64,000 nucleotides of DNA, from the NCBI GenBank assembly GCA_963811585.1, contig CAWERR010000008.1, positions 248,001 to 312,000 on the forward strand. Reading direction: 5' to 3'. How positions within the stretch are numbered: position 1 is the first letter of the stretch; each line of letters begins with the position of its first letter. Both the position numbers and the translations under genes were made by a program. The DNA comes from JACDHG01 sp963811585 (lineage in GTDB: Bacteria > Actinomycetota > Actinomycetes > Propionibacteriales > Nocardioidaceae). The notes beneath the pieces were generated by a model that was given only the letters and a program-made list of their open reading frames with translations, was not told the DNA's origin and ran no database searches. Below are positions 9,686 to 18,081 of this stretch, piece by piece.

Positions 9686-11414
9686 ATGACTCATCGCCGT
9701 GTCACCCGCGGTGTGGCCGCGCTGGCGACCCTCGTGTTGGCTGCTGGGTGCAGCGCTGCGCAGAATGTCGCCGAAGAAGGCACGACGACGAGCGAAACCA
9801 CCACAGGCCAGCTGCCGACCTCACCGACCGACAGCACACCAACCAGCGCCGATCCCGACGGGTTGCCGGAGGGTTTCGGCGACGGGCCCGAGGGCAGCGG
9901 CCTCGAGCGGTTCTACAACCAGGACGTCTCGTGGGAGAGCTGTGAAAGCGGTGAGTGCGCCGACATCTGGGTGCCACTCGATTACGACGACCCCGACGGC
10001 CAAGCGATCACGGTCAAGGCCAGCGCGGCAGCCAGCCGGAGACGAGTCACGGCGTCGAGGTTCGCTACTGATCAATCCGGGCGGGCCGGGCGGCTCCGGT
10101 ATCGAGTACCTGGGGTATGCCGGTCTCGACACCAGCATCACCGACATCTACGACGTGGTCGGCTTCGACCCGCGCGGCGTCGCCTCCAGCACCCCCGTCG
10201 ACTGTGTTGAGGACCAAGAACTCGACGCCTACGTCGCCTCCGACCCGACGCCCGACACCGACGCAGAGGTCCAGGAGCTCCTGGACATCTGGGCGGACTT
10301 CACCGAGGGCTGCGTAACCAACTCCGGCCCGTTGCTCGAGCATGTCTCGACGGTCGAAGTAGCCAAGGACATGGACATCATCAGGTCGGTCGTCGGCGAT
10401 GACAAGCTGTCGTACTTCGGCTCCTCCTACGGCACCTACATCGGCTCTACGTATGCCGGCTTGTTCCCCGACAAGGTCGGACGCCTCGTGCTCGATGGGG
10501 CGATCGACCCGCTCGCCAAGCCACGGACCAAGGCCATCAACCAGGCGGCTGGATTCGATGTGGCGCTGACTGCCTACCTCGAGGACTGCGTCGCGCAAGG
10601 CGACTGCCCGCTCGGCGACTCGGTTGATGCGGCTCGCGACCAGTTGCTTCAGCTGTTCAAGGAAGTCGACGCGAACCCACTGCCAACGGCGAGCGGTCGC
10701 GAGGTGACCGAAGGGGTGGCGTTCCTCGGGGTCGTGCTGCCGCTCTACAGCCGCGACAGCTGGACCTACCTGACCACTGCGCTCGACGAGGCCCTCGACG
10801 GCAGCGGGGACACGCTGCTGTTGCTCGCGGACTCGTACACACAGCGTCAGCCGGACGGCAGCTATCCGAACAACTCACTCGAGGCTCAGCCGTCGGTCAA
10901 CTGTCTCGACCATCCCGAAGATGCCACCATCGAAGAGATCCGAGCGGGCGGGTCGGACTTCATCGAGAAGGCACCTGTGTTCGGGCAAGCAGCGCAATGG
11001 TGGCCCACCACCTGCTCGTTCTGGCCAGCCGAGCCGACCGTGCAGCAGCCCGACTTCAGCGCGAAGGGAGCGCCGCCGATCCTCGTCGTCGGTACGACTC
11101 GAGACCCCGCGACACCGTACGAACAGGCGGTGAAGCTGGCCGACCTGCTCGAATCCGGCGTGCTCCTCAGCCGCGACGGTGATGGCCACCTGGCGTACGG
11201 CAAGGGCAACACCTGCATCGACGACGCGATCAACACGTTCCTCGCGGAGGGCGAGCCGCCCCCGACGGCCAGCAATGCTGACCCCTCCGTCGACTGGTCA
11301 CGTATGCCGTGCCGACTGGTCACGTATGCCGTGTCGAGCTGGTCACGTATGCCGTGCCGAGTGGTCACGTATGCCTCCCGTGAGGACCGCATGCCGCGAT
11401 GCGAGAGAGAATGA
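9686..11414 (+). CDS. Exported TAP-type serine peptidase/alpha-beta hydrolase (one frameshift)
   Basis: Lipoprotein-type signal at the N-terminus (ALATLVLAAGC, cysteine about 21) followed by a Ser/Thr/Pro-rich linker. It then reads like tripeptidyl aminopeptidases of the SlpD/SlpE type: LLINPGGPGGSG oxyanion loop, GFDPRG, nucleophile elbow SYFGSSYGTYIG, VGTTRDPATPYE with the catalytic aspartate, and DGHLAYGKGNTC with the catalytic histidine. The first about 115 codons and the rest lie in different frames. The shift is between about 10025 and 10065, just before LLINPGG, probably a one-base error. The last about 40 codons (from DWSRMPC) are translated 22-bp direct repeats and replace the usual short Cys-containing end, so the true or ancestral stop is uncertain. 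It removes N-terminal peptides outside the cell in known relatives; the substrate here is unknown. Confidence 0.85.
11295..11375 (+). repeat. Four direct repeats of a 22-bp unit
   Basis: Core TGGTCACGTATGCC begins at 11295, 11317, 11340 and 11362, followed in the first three copies by GTGYCGA. The spacing is therefore 22, 23 and 22 bases. The cluster sits at the junction between the peptidase gene and the pirin gene and is read through by the peptidase frame. A related cluster in the opposite orientation lies at 42.6 kb. No transposase is nearby. Confidence 0.85.
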
Positions 11415-11417
11415 GGC

Positions 11418-12388
11418 ATGAGCAACCTCGAAGCTGACGTCGAGATCGAGGACGGCGTAGGCGCCCACCAGCCGCTGACACCCGGCCTCGAAGTGCTGGA
11501 GCCGCGACCGGTACTGCTGGGGCCACGCCAGGAAGTCCGCCGAGTGCTGCCCAACCGCGACCGCCGGATGATCGGCGCGTGGTGCTTCGTCGACCACTAC
11601 GGGCCCGCAGACATCACCCACGAAGCGGGGATGCGAGTGCCGCCCCATCCCCACACCGGCCTGCAGACCGTCAGCTGGTTGCTCGACGGCGAGATCCAGC
11701 ACCGCGACAGCCTCGGCAGCGACGCGATCGTGGTGCCGGGCCAGCTCAACCTGATGACATCTGGCGCCGGGATCTGCGCACTCCGAGGAGTCGCCACCGG
11801 CGCACTCGCCGACCTTGCACGGGCTTCAGCTGTGGGTGGCGCTGCCCGACGACGCCCGGCACGCAGCGCACCCGGGACTTCACGCAGTACTCTGACCTTC
11901 CAGTGATCGACAGCGCGCCGGCCTTCGTGCCGTGGTGGTTGTCGGCACGTTCGAAGGGCGGGTGTCGCCGGCAACGACGTACACCCCACTGGTCGGCGTC
12001 GAGATCGGCGTCACCGGCGACGTCACCTGTCTCTCGAGCCGGAGTTCGAGTACGGCGTCCTCGCCATCGACCCTGGCGTTGTCGTCGAGGGCCGGGCTCT
12101 CGACGTCAGCGAGATCGCGTACGTCGGTGGAGGTCGTGACGTGCTCGACATCTCCGGCCGGGGCCGCGCGATGCTGCTCGGTGGTGAGCCGTTCGCCGAG
12201 GAGCTCGTGATGTGGTGGAACTTCATCGGCCGCACCCACGAGGAGATCGTGGAGTTCCGGCGGGTGTGGAACGACGGCGACGGCGACGAGCGACGTTCGG
12301 CGCCAGTGGCGTGGGCTTCGACGGCGACCGACTGCCCGCGCCGCCGATGCCCGGCACTCGGCTCAAGTCCCGTGGCCGCAGCCGCTGA
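11418..12388 (+). CDS. Pirin family protein (cupin; frameshifted)
   Basis: The ATG-started frame reads MSNLEADVEIEDGVGAHQPL and then the pirin N-terminal cupin: RRMIGAWCFVDHYGP, VPPHPHTGLQTVSWLL with the metal-binding histidines, then LVMTSGAGICH-like text just before the frame is lost. The remainder continues in two other frames: FTQYSDLPVIDS..., FEYGVLAIDPG..., then LDISGRGRAMLLGG, VMWWNFIGRTHEEI and a C-terminus ending RLKSRGRSR. I infer single-base indels near 11775, 11930, 12030 and 12295. Pirins bind Fe and some are quercetinases or act with transcription factors; nothing here decides the role. It begins 4 bases after the peptidase frame's stop. Confidence 0.85.
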
Positions 12389-12455
12389 CTCTGATTTGGG
12401 AGCCGGTTGGCCACCTTGGTAACCTCTCCCGTCGGTCCGCGACCAGCGGTCCAGC

Positions 12456-12528
12456 GCCGCCTTAGCTCAGTCGGTAGAGCGTCTCACTCGTAATGAGAAG
12501 GTCGTCGGTTCGATTCCGACAGGCGGCT
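12456..12528 (+). tRNA. tRNA-Thr (anticodon CGT)
   Basis: Complete 73-nt cloverleaf. The acceptor stem is GCCGCCT pairing with AGGCGGC, with T as discriminator. The D-arm is GCTC...GAGC. The anticodon stem TCTCA/TGAGA encloses loop CTCGTAA with anticodon CGT, reading the threonine codon ACG. There is a five-base variable loop, and the T-arm is GTCGG/CCGAC with TTCGATT. CCA is not encoded. No attachment-site-like repeat of its 3' end was seen nearby. Confidence 0.96.
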
Positions 12529-12661
12529 CTCATCGAAAACCGCCACCTTCCTGCGCGTATTCGACCCACGGGCGTCGGACAAGAAGCCCCTGCAGACACG
12601 CATGTTAGCCACCTCCTCAGCCATGTCGCGGTAGCGCCATGACCAGCGACCCGTCGTACCG

Positions 12662-14074
12662 TTGCGCATGGCGTTGAGCTCGGACTACAGCACCTTGAGG
12701 CAACGTCATTTCGCGCACGCGATGGCTCAGCTGCCCGCGCACGTCTCGCGTTTGGACTGGTCGGCGGAGCGGCTCGGCGCAGAGCGCGACGCCCAGCTGA
12801 GACGGCTCCTTGCTGTAGCGAAAGAGCGATCCGCCTGGCACCGGGACCGGCTGGCGGACATCGACGTGGAGGCGATCTCCGTAGCGCGGCTGGTCGAGCT
12901 GGCGCCGATGACGAAGGACGATCTGCTGAGCGAGTTCGGTGGCATCGTCACCGATTATCGGCTCACGCGGGCCGACGTTGATGCGCACCTGGAGCGGGTG
13001 ACGACGGACGCCTACCTGCTCGACGAGCACCACGCCATCGCCTCCGGCGGCTCCAGCGGTCAGCGCGGAGTCTATGTCTACGACTGGGAGGGCTGGGCGA
13101 CCTACTTCCTCAGCGTTGCCCGGTGGCACACCTACGACCGCGCGCATGATCCTGCCCTTGCGGCCGCGCCCGCAGTCGAGGGTTTGGTCGCCGCAGACAA
13201 GCCCTCGCATGGCTCCTCTGCCCAGGGCCAGACCTTCTCCAATCCTGAGCTGAGGATGGAGCGGATCCCGATCACCTTGCCGCTCACGGAAGTCGTGGCC
13301 CGGTTGAACGCGCTTCGCCCGACGACGATCCGCGGATATCCCTCCGCCCTGCACCAGCTCAGCTTTGAAGCCGAGGCCGGCCGGCTGCAGGTGGCACCAC
13401 TGCGGATCCGCACCGTTGGCGAGGCTCTCCTGCCGGAGGTGCGCAACCGGTTGGAGCAGGTGTGGGGGGCGCAAGTCCACAGCCAGTGGATTGCGTCAGA
13501 GGCTGGCTGCTTGGGCTACTCGTGCTTGCGCGGGCGCGGGATGCATCTCAACGACGACCTAGTGCTTGTCGAGCCTGTGGACGAGGCCGGTATGCCGACA
13601 CCACCTGGGGAGCCGTCCGCCAAGATCTACATCACCAACCTCTTCAACTATGTCCTCCCGTTGATCCGCTTCGAGGTCACCGACCAGATCACCGTCATCG
13701 ACGAGCCGTGTCCCTGTGGGTCCGCGCTCACTTGGATCGAGGAAGTGCAAGGTCGGCTCGACGAGAGCTTCCACTACGCCAGCGGGCTTACCGTCCACCC
13801 GATCGTGCTCCGATCGCCGCTGGGCCGACAGTCGAGCATCGCGGACTACCAAGTGCATCAAACGCCCCGCGGTGTCGAGGTGATGCTGCGGCTCATCGGC
13901 GACGTCGACCTCGTGGCATTGCGCGCAGACATCGTGGGCGGGCTTACCCAAGTGGGTCTGACCGACCCGGACGTCGTCCTTACCCCTGTCGGTCACATCA
14001 ACCGACAGGCGAGCGGAAAGCTCAAGCGGTTCGTGCCCGATGAGCCGACGGGAGCCGTCAGCGGCCCTGCCTAG
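12662..14074 (+). CDS. PaaK/CapK-family adenylate-forming enzyme
   Basis: Phenylacetate-CoA-ligase-like member of the ANL superfamily, which activates a carboxylate with ATP. It has the P-loop SGGSSGQRG at residues 128-136, GEALLPEVRN and SQWIASEAGCLGYSC in the nucleotide-binding core, and a C-terminal half with NLFNYVLPLIRFEVTD and PCPCGSALTWIEEVQGR. The CPCG pair is typical of CapK-like members. At 470 aa it is of normal length, but the C-terminal AMP-binding subdomain is short. A TTG start gives MRMALSS, and an in-frame ATG two codons later is equally possible. No gene for a known catabolic pathway is adjacent. It is followed by a hydrolase on the same strand, suggesting a two-gene unit of unknown substrate. 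Confidence 0.78.
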   Translation: MRMALSSDYSTLRQRHFAHAMAQLPAHVSRLDWSAERLGAERDAQLRRLLAVAKERSAWHRDRLADIDVEAISVARLVELAPMTKDDLLSEFGGIVTDYRLTRADVDAHLERVTTDAYLLDEHHAIASGGSSGQRGVYVYDWEGWATYFLSVARWHTYDRAHDPALAAAPAVEGLVAADKPSHGSSAQGQTFSNPELRMERIPITLPLTEVVARLNALRPTTIRGYPSALHQLSFEAEAGRLQVAPLRIRTVGEALLPEVRNRLEQVWGAQVHSQWIASEAGCLGYSCLRGRGMHLNDDLVLVEPVDEAGMPTPPGEPSAKIYITNLFNYVLPLIRFEVTDQITVIDEPCPCGSALTWIEEVQGRLDESFHYASGLTVHPIVLRSPLGRQSSIADYQVHQTPRGVEVMLRLIGDVDLVALRADIVGGLTQVGLTDPDVVLTPVGHINRQASGKLKRFVPDEPTGAVSGPA

Positions 14075-14128
14075 CCTGGATTTGGCCATGCCGACAGGTA
14101 CTCAGCACGGCAATCCATCAGTAAGAAT

Positions 14129-14911
14129 GTGCCTGTGGACAGCCGTGTTGTCGTTCTTGGTAGTTGCGGTGCCTGGCCGGAGGCAGGCCGAGCATGCAGC
14201 GGGTACGTGCTCGAGCACGACGGCTACCGCATCGTCATGGACCTCGGTTATGGCACGCTCCCCAGGTTGTTGGCACTGCTCGACTCTTCAGTCGGCGATG
14301 GCGTGGATGCCGTGGTCATCACGCACAAGCATCCCGACCACATGGTTGACCTGCATGGGTTCTTCAGAGCGCGCTGGTTCGGGCGCCGCGATGCTCCCGC
14401 GATCCCCTTGTACGCCGCCGACGGGGTCATGGAATGCCTTGCTGCGTTGGAGGACGACGACACCGAGGCCCTCCACCTCGTCTTCGACCTCCATCCACTG
14501 CCGGCAGACACCTACCAGGTCGGCCCATTCCAGCTTCAGAGCAGTCCGCTGCCTCATTTCGTTCCTAACGCCGGCATTCGCCTGACGTCCCCCACGGTGA
14601 CCATCGCGTACACCGGTGACACGGGGCCCGACCCAGCCCTTGCCGACCTTGGCAGGCACTCCGACCTGTTCATCGTCGAGGCCAGCGACCGGGACCAGCA
14701 ACCACAGACTCCGCCGGCGCCCCCAGGACAGCGGCATCACCTGACCGCCCGCGACGCCGGAGACGCAGCCGCGGCCGCGGGAGCCCGTCGACTCCTCCTC
14801 TCTCATTTCTGGCCGGGGAACGACAGGGAACGGTCGGGCGCGTCAGCACGAGAGGTATACAGCGGAGAGGTCATCCTCGCGGACGAAGGGCTTGAACTCG
14901 CTCTGCGGTGA
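14129..14911 (+). CDS. Metallo-beta-lactamase-fold hydrolase, RNase Z-like
   Basis: 260 aa with the zinc signature THKHPDHMVDLHG (H66, H68, D70, H71). Later ligands are PHFVPNAGIRL, AYTGDTGPD and LLLSHFWPG. The N-terminus VVVLGSCGAWPEAGRACSGYVLE is the layout of RNase Z/ElaC-like and cAMP-phosphodiesterase-like members rather than of beta-lactamases. Cytoplasmic. The GTG start follows the PaaK-like gene by 54 bases. It lacks a clear exosite arm, so tRNA 3' processing is not assured, and a role with the upstream adenylate-forming enzyme is possible but unproven. Confidence 0.82.
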   Translation: MPVDSRVVVLGSCGAWPEAGRACSGYVLEHDGYRIVMDLGYGTLPRLLALLDSSVGDGVDAVVITHKHPDHMVDLHGFFRARWFGRRDAPAIPLYAADGVMECLAALEDDDTEALHLVFDLHPLPADTYQVGPFQLQSSPLPHFVPNAGIRLTSPTVTIAYTGDTGPDPALADLGRHSDLFIVEASDRDQQPQTPPAPPGQRHHLTARDAGDAAAAAGARRLLLSHFWPGNDRERSGASAREVYSGEVILADEGLELALR

Positions 14912-14933
14912 GAGACATTGGCCAGGGACGACC

Positions 14934-15071
14934 CGGCTTTACATGAGCCGGTCGACGGTAAAGACCCACCTGTCCCATGTGTTCAGCAAGCTGGGAGTCG
15001 CCAATCGCACCGAGTTGGCCACACTCGCCAGCGCGGAGTTGGCCGATGAGGGCTCATCCCGCTCGCGCTGA
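14934..15071 (+). pseudogene. Remnant of a LuxR-family HTH regulator (C-terminal half only)
   Basis: A short frame from about 14934 to a TGA at 15069-15071 reads RLYMSRSTVKTHLSHVFSKL followed by GVANRTELATLASAELA. This is the recognition helix and end of a LuxR/GerE DNA-binding domain. Everything upstream (receiver or ATPase domain and the first HTH helices) is missing: the preceding bases belong to the end of the hydrolase gene and no regulator frame extends through them. A 43-codon product from ATG 14943 is conceivable, but half an HTH would not be expected to fold. I read it as the scar of a deletion. Confidence 0.7.
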
Positions 15072-15261
15072 ATTGGGAGTCGATCGCTCGCACTGCTGGC
15101 GCGGGCCCAGCACGCCAGACTTGACCGATTCCCCGACTGCGCGAGTGGGCTGGGCGAGAGGGCGCGCTAGGCCCGCAACCGCTGTTTACCCCTTTATGCG
15201 ACAACCATTACATTGACCGCAGAAACTGCCATAGATCGTGCGAGAGGTCGGCGGCGCTTGC

Positions 15262-15286
15262 GTTTGTGTGCGCAGGGGACGGGTAC
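15262..15286 (+). promoter_or_regulatory. SigB/SigF-type promoter of the small acidic gene
   Basis: GTTT at 15262-15265, 15 bases, then GGGTAC at 15281-15286. This matches the actinobacterial general-stress sigma consensus GTTT-N15-17-GGGTA(T/C). It lies 38 bases before the ATG of the acidic protein gene, giving a short leader that includes that gene's AAGGAGA ribosome site. A stress-dependent expression pattern is inferred. Confidence 0.55.
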
Positions 15287-15323
15287 GTCTACGACCCCAG
15301 CCCCCGCGCGAACAAGGAGAGCC

Positions 15324-15515
15324 ATGACGACGCCCGGAAGCGATGAGACACCCGAGCAAACGCCGCCTGCTGACGATGCGCGCGAGCATCAAGAGGACTT
15401 CGCCGAAGGCGGGTATGACGAGAGGCAGCAGAGCGGGATGAGCGATCCGCACGACGAGAAACCAGCTGAGAACGATCCGCACAGCGAGACGTCCGGAGCG
15501 TCCGACGAGGACTAG
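15324..15515 (+). CDS. Small acidic hydrophilic protein (63 aa)
   Basis: The ATG is set by an excellent AAGGAGA ribosome site 6-7 bases upstream. The product is almost wholly polar: MTTPGSDETPEQTPPADDAR, then repeated D/E/Q/G/H/S/P with no aromatic core apart from one F and one Y, ending GASDED. It should be intrinsically disordered and soluble. I do not recognise a family. It resembles actinobacterial hydrophilin-like proteins in composition only. The stress-type promoter ahead of it is consistent with a role in desiccation or osmotic stress, which is inference. Convergent with the oxidoreductase gene downstream. Confidence 0.75.
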   Translation: MTTPGSDETPEQTPPADDAREHQEDFAEGGYDERQQSGMSDPHDEKPAENDPHSETSGASDED

Positions 15516-15551
15516 CCTGCAACTGACCGCCGGGCCGCGGGCCTTGGTGCG

Positions 15552-16511
15552 TCAACGCATGCGGCGTACTTGGCGAAGTACCTCGTCGCCATACATGGCG
15601 ATCATCGGTCGGTAGTTGGGGCCCATGTTGGAGACGTAGATCTCGTCGAAACCGGCCTCGACGTACGGCGCGAACGCCTCGACGTGTCGGTCGACATCTC
15701 TGCCGCAGACGACCGATTCCTTCGTCATCTCCTCGGTCACCAGTTGCGACGCTTGTTCGAAGTGTCGAGGTGAAGGGAGCACCTGGGCCAGCTCTCCGGG
15801 TACGCCGCTGTTGGCCCAGAGGCGGTGAGCGATCGCGACTCCTTCGTCAGTCGACTCGGCGTAGGAAACCTTGAAGCCGGCCTGCGCAGGCTTGTTCGCC
15901 CCGGCCGAATCGCGGAATCGTTGCACGAGTTCGCCATCTGGCGACGTACAGATGAAGCCGTCCCCGATCCGCGCAGCGACATCGGTTGCCATCGGCCCGA
16001 AGGCAGACACGTAGATCGGCGGTGGGGTCTCGAGCCGGGTGTAGATCCGTGCGGTGTCCACGGTGTAGTGGCGGCCGCGATGAGACACCACCTCGCCAGT
16101 CCAGAGTTCACGGATCAGCCCAACAGCCTCCTCAAGCATCTCCAGACGCACGGCAGCCGTTGGCCACGGCCCACCCAGGATGTGCTCGTTGAGGGCTTCG
16201 CCGCTCCCCACGCCGAGGATGAAGTTGCCCTCGAGCAAGACGGCAGTCGTCGCGGCCGCCTGCGCGATGATGGCGGGATTGATGCGGACGGTGGGGCAGG
16301 TGACCGCCGTCGTCACGGGCAGGGAGCAGTTCTGTGACAGCGCACCGATCAAGGACCAGACGAAGGGACTCTCCCCTTGGGCGTCGTTCCACGGGTGGTA
16401 GTGATCGCTGATCCACAAGGCATCGAAGCCGGCCTCCTCGGCAAGCCTGGCCTGCTCAAGCAGCTGGGAGGGCGTGAACTCCTCCGTGGAGAGGAAATAG
16501 CCGATACGCAT
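15552..16511 (-). CDS. LLM-class F420-dependent oxidoreductase
   Basis: 319-aa TIM-barrel of the bacterial luciferase-like superfamily, closest in pattern to the F420-binding TIGR03557 group. Features are MRIGYFLSTEEFTPSQLLEQ at the N-terminus, ALWISDHYHPW, TTAVTCPTVRINPAIIAQAAAT, the cofactor phosphate-binding LGVGSGEALNEHILGGPW, and IYVSAFGPMATDVAARIGDG. These positions correspond to the F420 pocket in glucose-6-phosphate dehydrogenase (FGD) relatives. Presumably reduces or oxidises a small organic substrate with F420; the substrate is unknown. ATG start. No F420 biosynthesis gene is in the window. It is divergent from the GAF-ANTAR gene across 270 bases of hairpin-rich intergenic DNA. Confidence 0.88.
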   Translation of the reverse strand: MRIGYFLSTEEFTPSQLLEQARLAEEAGFDALWISDHYHPWNDAQGESPFVWSLIGALSQNCSLPVTTAVTCPTVRINPAIIAQAAATTAVLLEGNFILGVGSGEALNEHILGGPWPTAAVRLEMLEEAVGLIRELWTGEVVSHRGRHYTVDTARIYTRLETPPPIYVSAFGPMATDVAARIGDGFICTSPDGELVQRFRDSAGANKPAQAGFKVSYAESTDEGVAIAHRLWANSGVPGELAQVLPSPRHFEQASQLVTEEMTKESVVCGRDVDRHVEAFAPYVEAGFDEIYVSNMGPNYRPMIAMYGDEVLRQVRRMR

Positions 16512-16658
16512 GTGCAGCCAGTGCCCACTCGGCCCAGCCCGAAACTAGCGAGCGGGTGCCGGACAGAGGGAGCCCCGACCTCCCAGGGGGTAGGGGCCGG
16601 GGCCTCGCGAGGTCCATTCCGAGCAGGATCCGCGCGTGGCATGAGTCTGGTCTAACTG

Positions 16659-16682
16659 CCCCGCTTTAGGCAATGAGCGGGG
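16659..16682. repeat. Perfect inverted repeat ahead of the GAF-ANTAR gene
   Basis: CCCCGCT at 16659-16665 and AGCGGGG at 16676-16682 form a 7-bp stem with a 10-base loop, about 100 bases before the GAF-ANTAR start. A second GC-rich foldback lies near 16568-16600. The loop is longer than the hexaloops bound by known ANTAR proteins, so the function is open. Confidence 0.5.
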
Positions 16683-16782
16683 AGTAATGCAACGACGACC
16701 CTCCGTCGAGGCTTCCGGCGTACAGTGAGAGTGGCTGAAGCAGTCGGCCTGAATTGACCACCCTGGGAGGGACGGCCGCTGC

Positions 16783-17496
16783 GTGCCTGATTCCGCGTCC
16801 ATCCGCCACGCCGTCGAGGCGTTGGCGAAGCATGTTCAGCGACATCCCGACGTCGACCAGGCGTTGCAGATGATCACGAAGAGTGCCCTCGACACGATCC
16901 CAAGGTTCGACTACGTCAGCATCTCGGCTCGAAAGGGTGCCAGAGACCTGCAAACCCTAGCGCCAACGGATCCGATCGCCAGTCAGGTCGATCAGCTGCA
17001 GTACTCCATCTCGGAGGGGCCCTGCTACGAGGTCACGGACGGTCAACGGGTTCTGGTTGCGACCGACCTGGCCAACGATGCACGGTGGCCGATCTTCGGA
17101 CCGAAGGCTGCGGAGTTGGGGGTCCGCGCCCAGTTGGCGGTGCTGATGGTCTCCGACGACCACCAGCGGTTGGCACTGAACTTCCACGCTGTCGAGGCTG
17201 GTGACTTCGGCGACAGCGTCGAACTGGCCAGCCTCTTCGCCTCGCACGCTGCGCTGGTGATGGGGTTCACCCGCACCGTTGCCTCGCTCGACGCCGCCGT
17301 GAAGAGCCGACAGGTCATCGGGCAGGCGATGGGGATCTTGATGGAGCGGTACGACATCGACGAGGATCGCGCCTTCAGTGTGCTGGTCCGGGTGTCGCAG
17401 GACAGCAACATCAAGCTGCGGGTGGTTGCCCAGGATCTGGTCGACCGGGTCAAACACCGGGCTGAGGGGCATGGCCCGAAGGCAAACGGGGCATAG
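16783..17496 (+). CDS. GAF and ANTAR domain protein
   Basis: 237 aa. A GAF domain spans about residues 20-160 (SISEGPCYEVTDGQRVLVATDL, DARWPIFGPKAAELGVRAQL). An ANTAR domain spans about 170-228 (SRQVIGQAMGILMERYDIDE followed by AFSVLVRVSQDSNIKLRVVA). ANTAR domains bind RNA and act by antitermination; GAF-ANTAR pairs are common sensor-antiterminators in actinobacteria. The GTG start giving MPDSASIRH is chosen because the GAF alignment begins just after it, and GGGAGGGA lies about 15 bases upstream. The ligand is unknown. The target is possibly its own hairpin-rich leader, by inference. Confidence 0.9.
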   Translation: MPDSASIRHAVEALAKHVQRHPDVDQALQMITKSALDTIPRFDYVSISARKGARDLQTLAPTDPIASQVDQLQYSISEGPCYEVTDGQRVLVATDLANDARWPIFGPKAAELGVRAQLAVLMVSDDHQRLALNFHAVEAGDFGDSVELASLFASHAALVMGFTRTVASLDAAVKSRQVIGQAMGILMERYDIDEDRAFSVLVRVSQDSNIKLRVVAQDLVDRVKHRAEGHGPKANGA

Positions 17497-18081
17497 GTCT
17501 TCTAGGGCAGCTGGCCTTCCGGAGGGTCACGCCGCCAAGGTCCCGGGGTTGAGATTGCCAGCCTCGGGGCCGTCCATGTGAGGGACTTGGGAGATGTGTG
17601 GCCAGTCGACGCGGGGTCTCGGCGCCTCCGGGGCCTAGCCCTGGCAACACCCCTGGGGTCGCCGCTGCTGGCCAACAACAAGGGCGCCTACTTTCTTAAC
17701 CGTCCTTGCCTCGGGCCCGGTCGGACGTCCGGACGACCGCCTAGCCCTCAGGGAATCGTACAGAATCTACCCAGACTGATCTAGTGCCAGGCAACTGCCA
17801 GCCGCTGGTCAGCCGGACGAAGCGGATCAGCTGACGAACATCTCCAGAAAAAGGGGGCGACCAACCGTGTTCTTCTCTTGACGCAGCGTCACAACGCGAG
17901 CATGGTGTCTCCATCCTGTGGTGAGGCGCTGCACTCGGTGGTTGACAGTGAGCCGACGGCAGCCGACAAGGTGTGCTGACGTTCGGTATGGGGGAAGCTT
18001 CCTCGTGCGGTCAGGTGGCGAAGAACCCGCGGGACGCTGGTCGCAGCGCAAGGCTGCGGCCGTCGAGGGAGGACTAACTTC
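17497..18081. other. Intergenic region without a recognised gene
   Basis: 585 bases between GAF-ANTAR and the secreted protease. The short frames on both strands have no family resemblance and no ribosome site. The only functional element I see is GGAGG ten bases before the protease GTG, near its right end. A TTGACG at 17878 could be part of a promoter, but no matching -10 box is clear. Confidence 0.6.

Noticed and set aside
11295..11375. CRISPR array
   Set aside because: Repeats are contiguous with no unique spacers of constant length, and there are no cas genes.
12400..12660. Integration site of a mobile element at tRNA-Thr
   Set aside because: No integrase, no repeated copy of the tRNA 3' end, and flanking genes look chromosomal.
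12484..12669. Minus-strand frame overlapping the tRNA with SRLSESNRRPSHYE
   Set aside because: It is the antisense translation of tRNA-Thr, a familiar false protein; no ribosome site or homologous domain.
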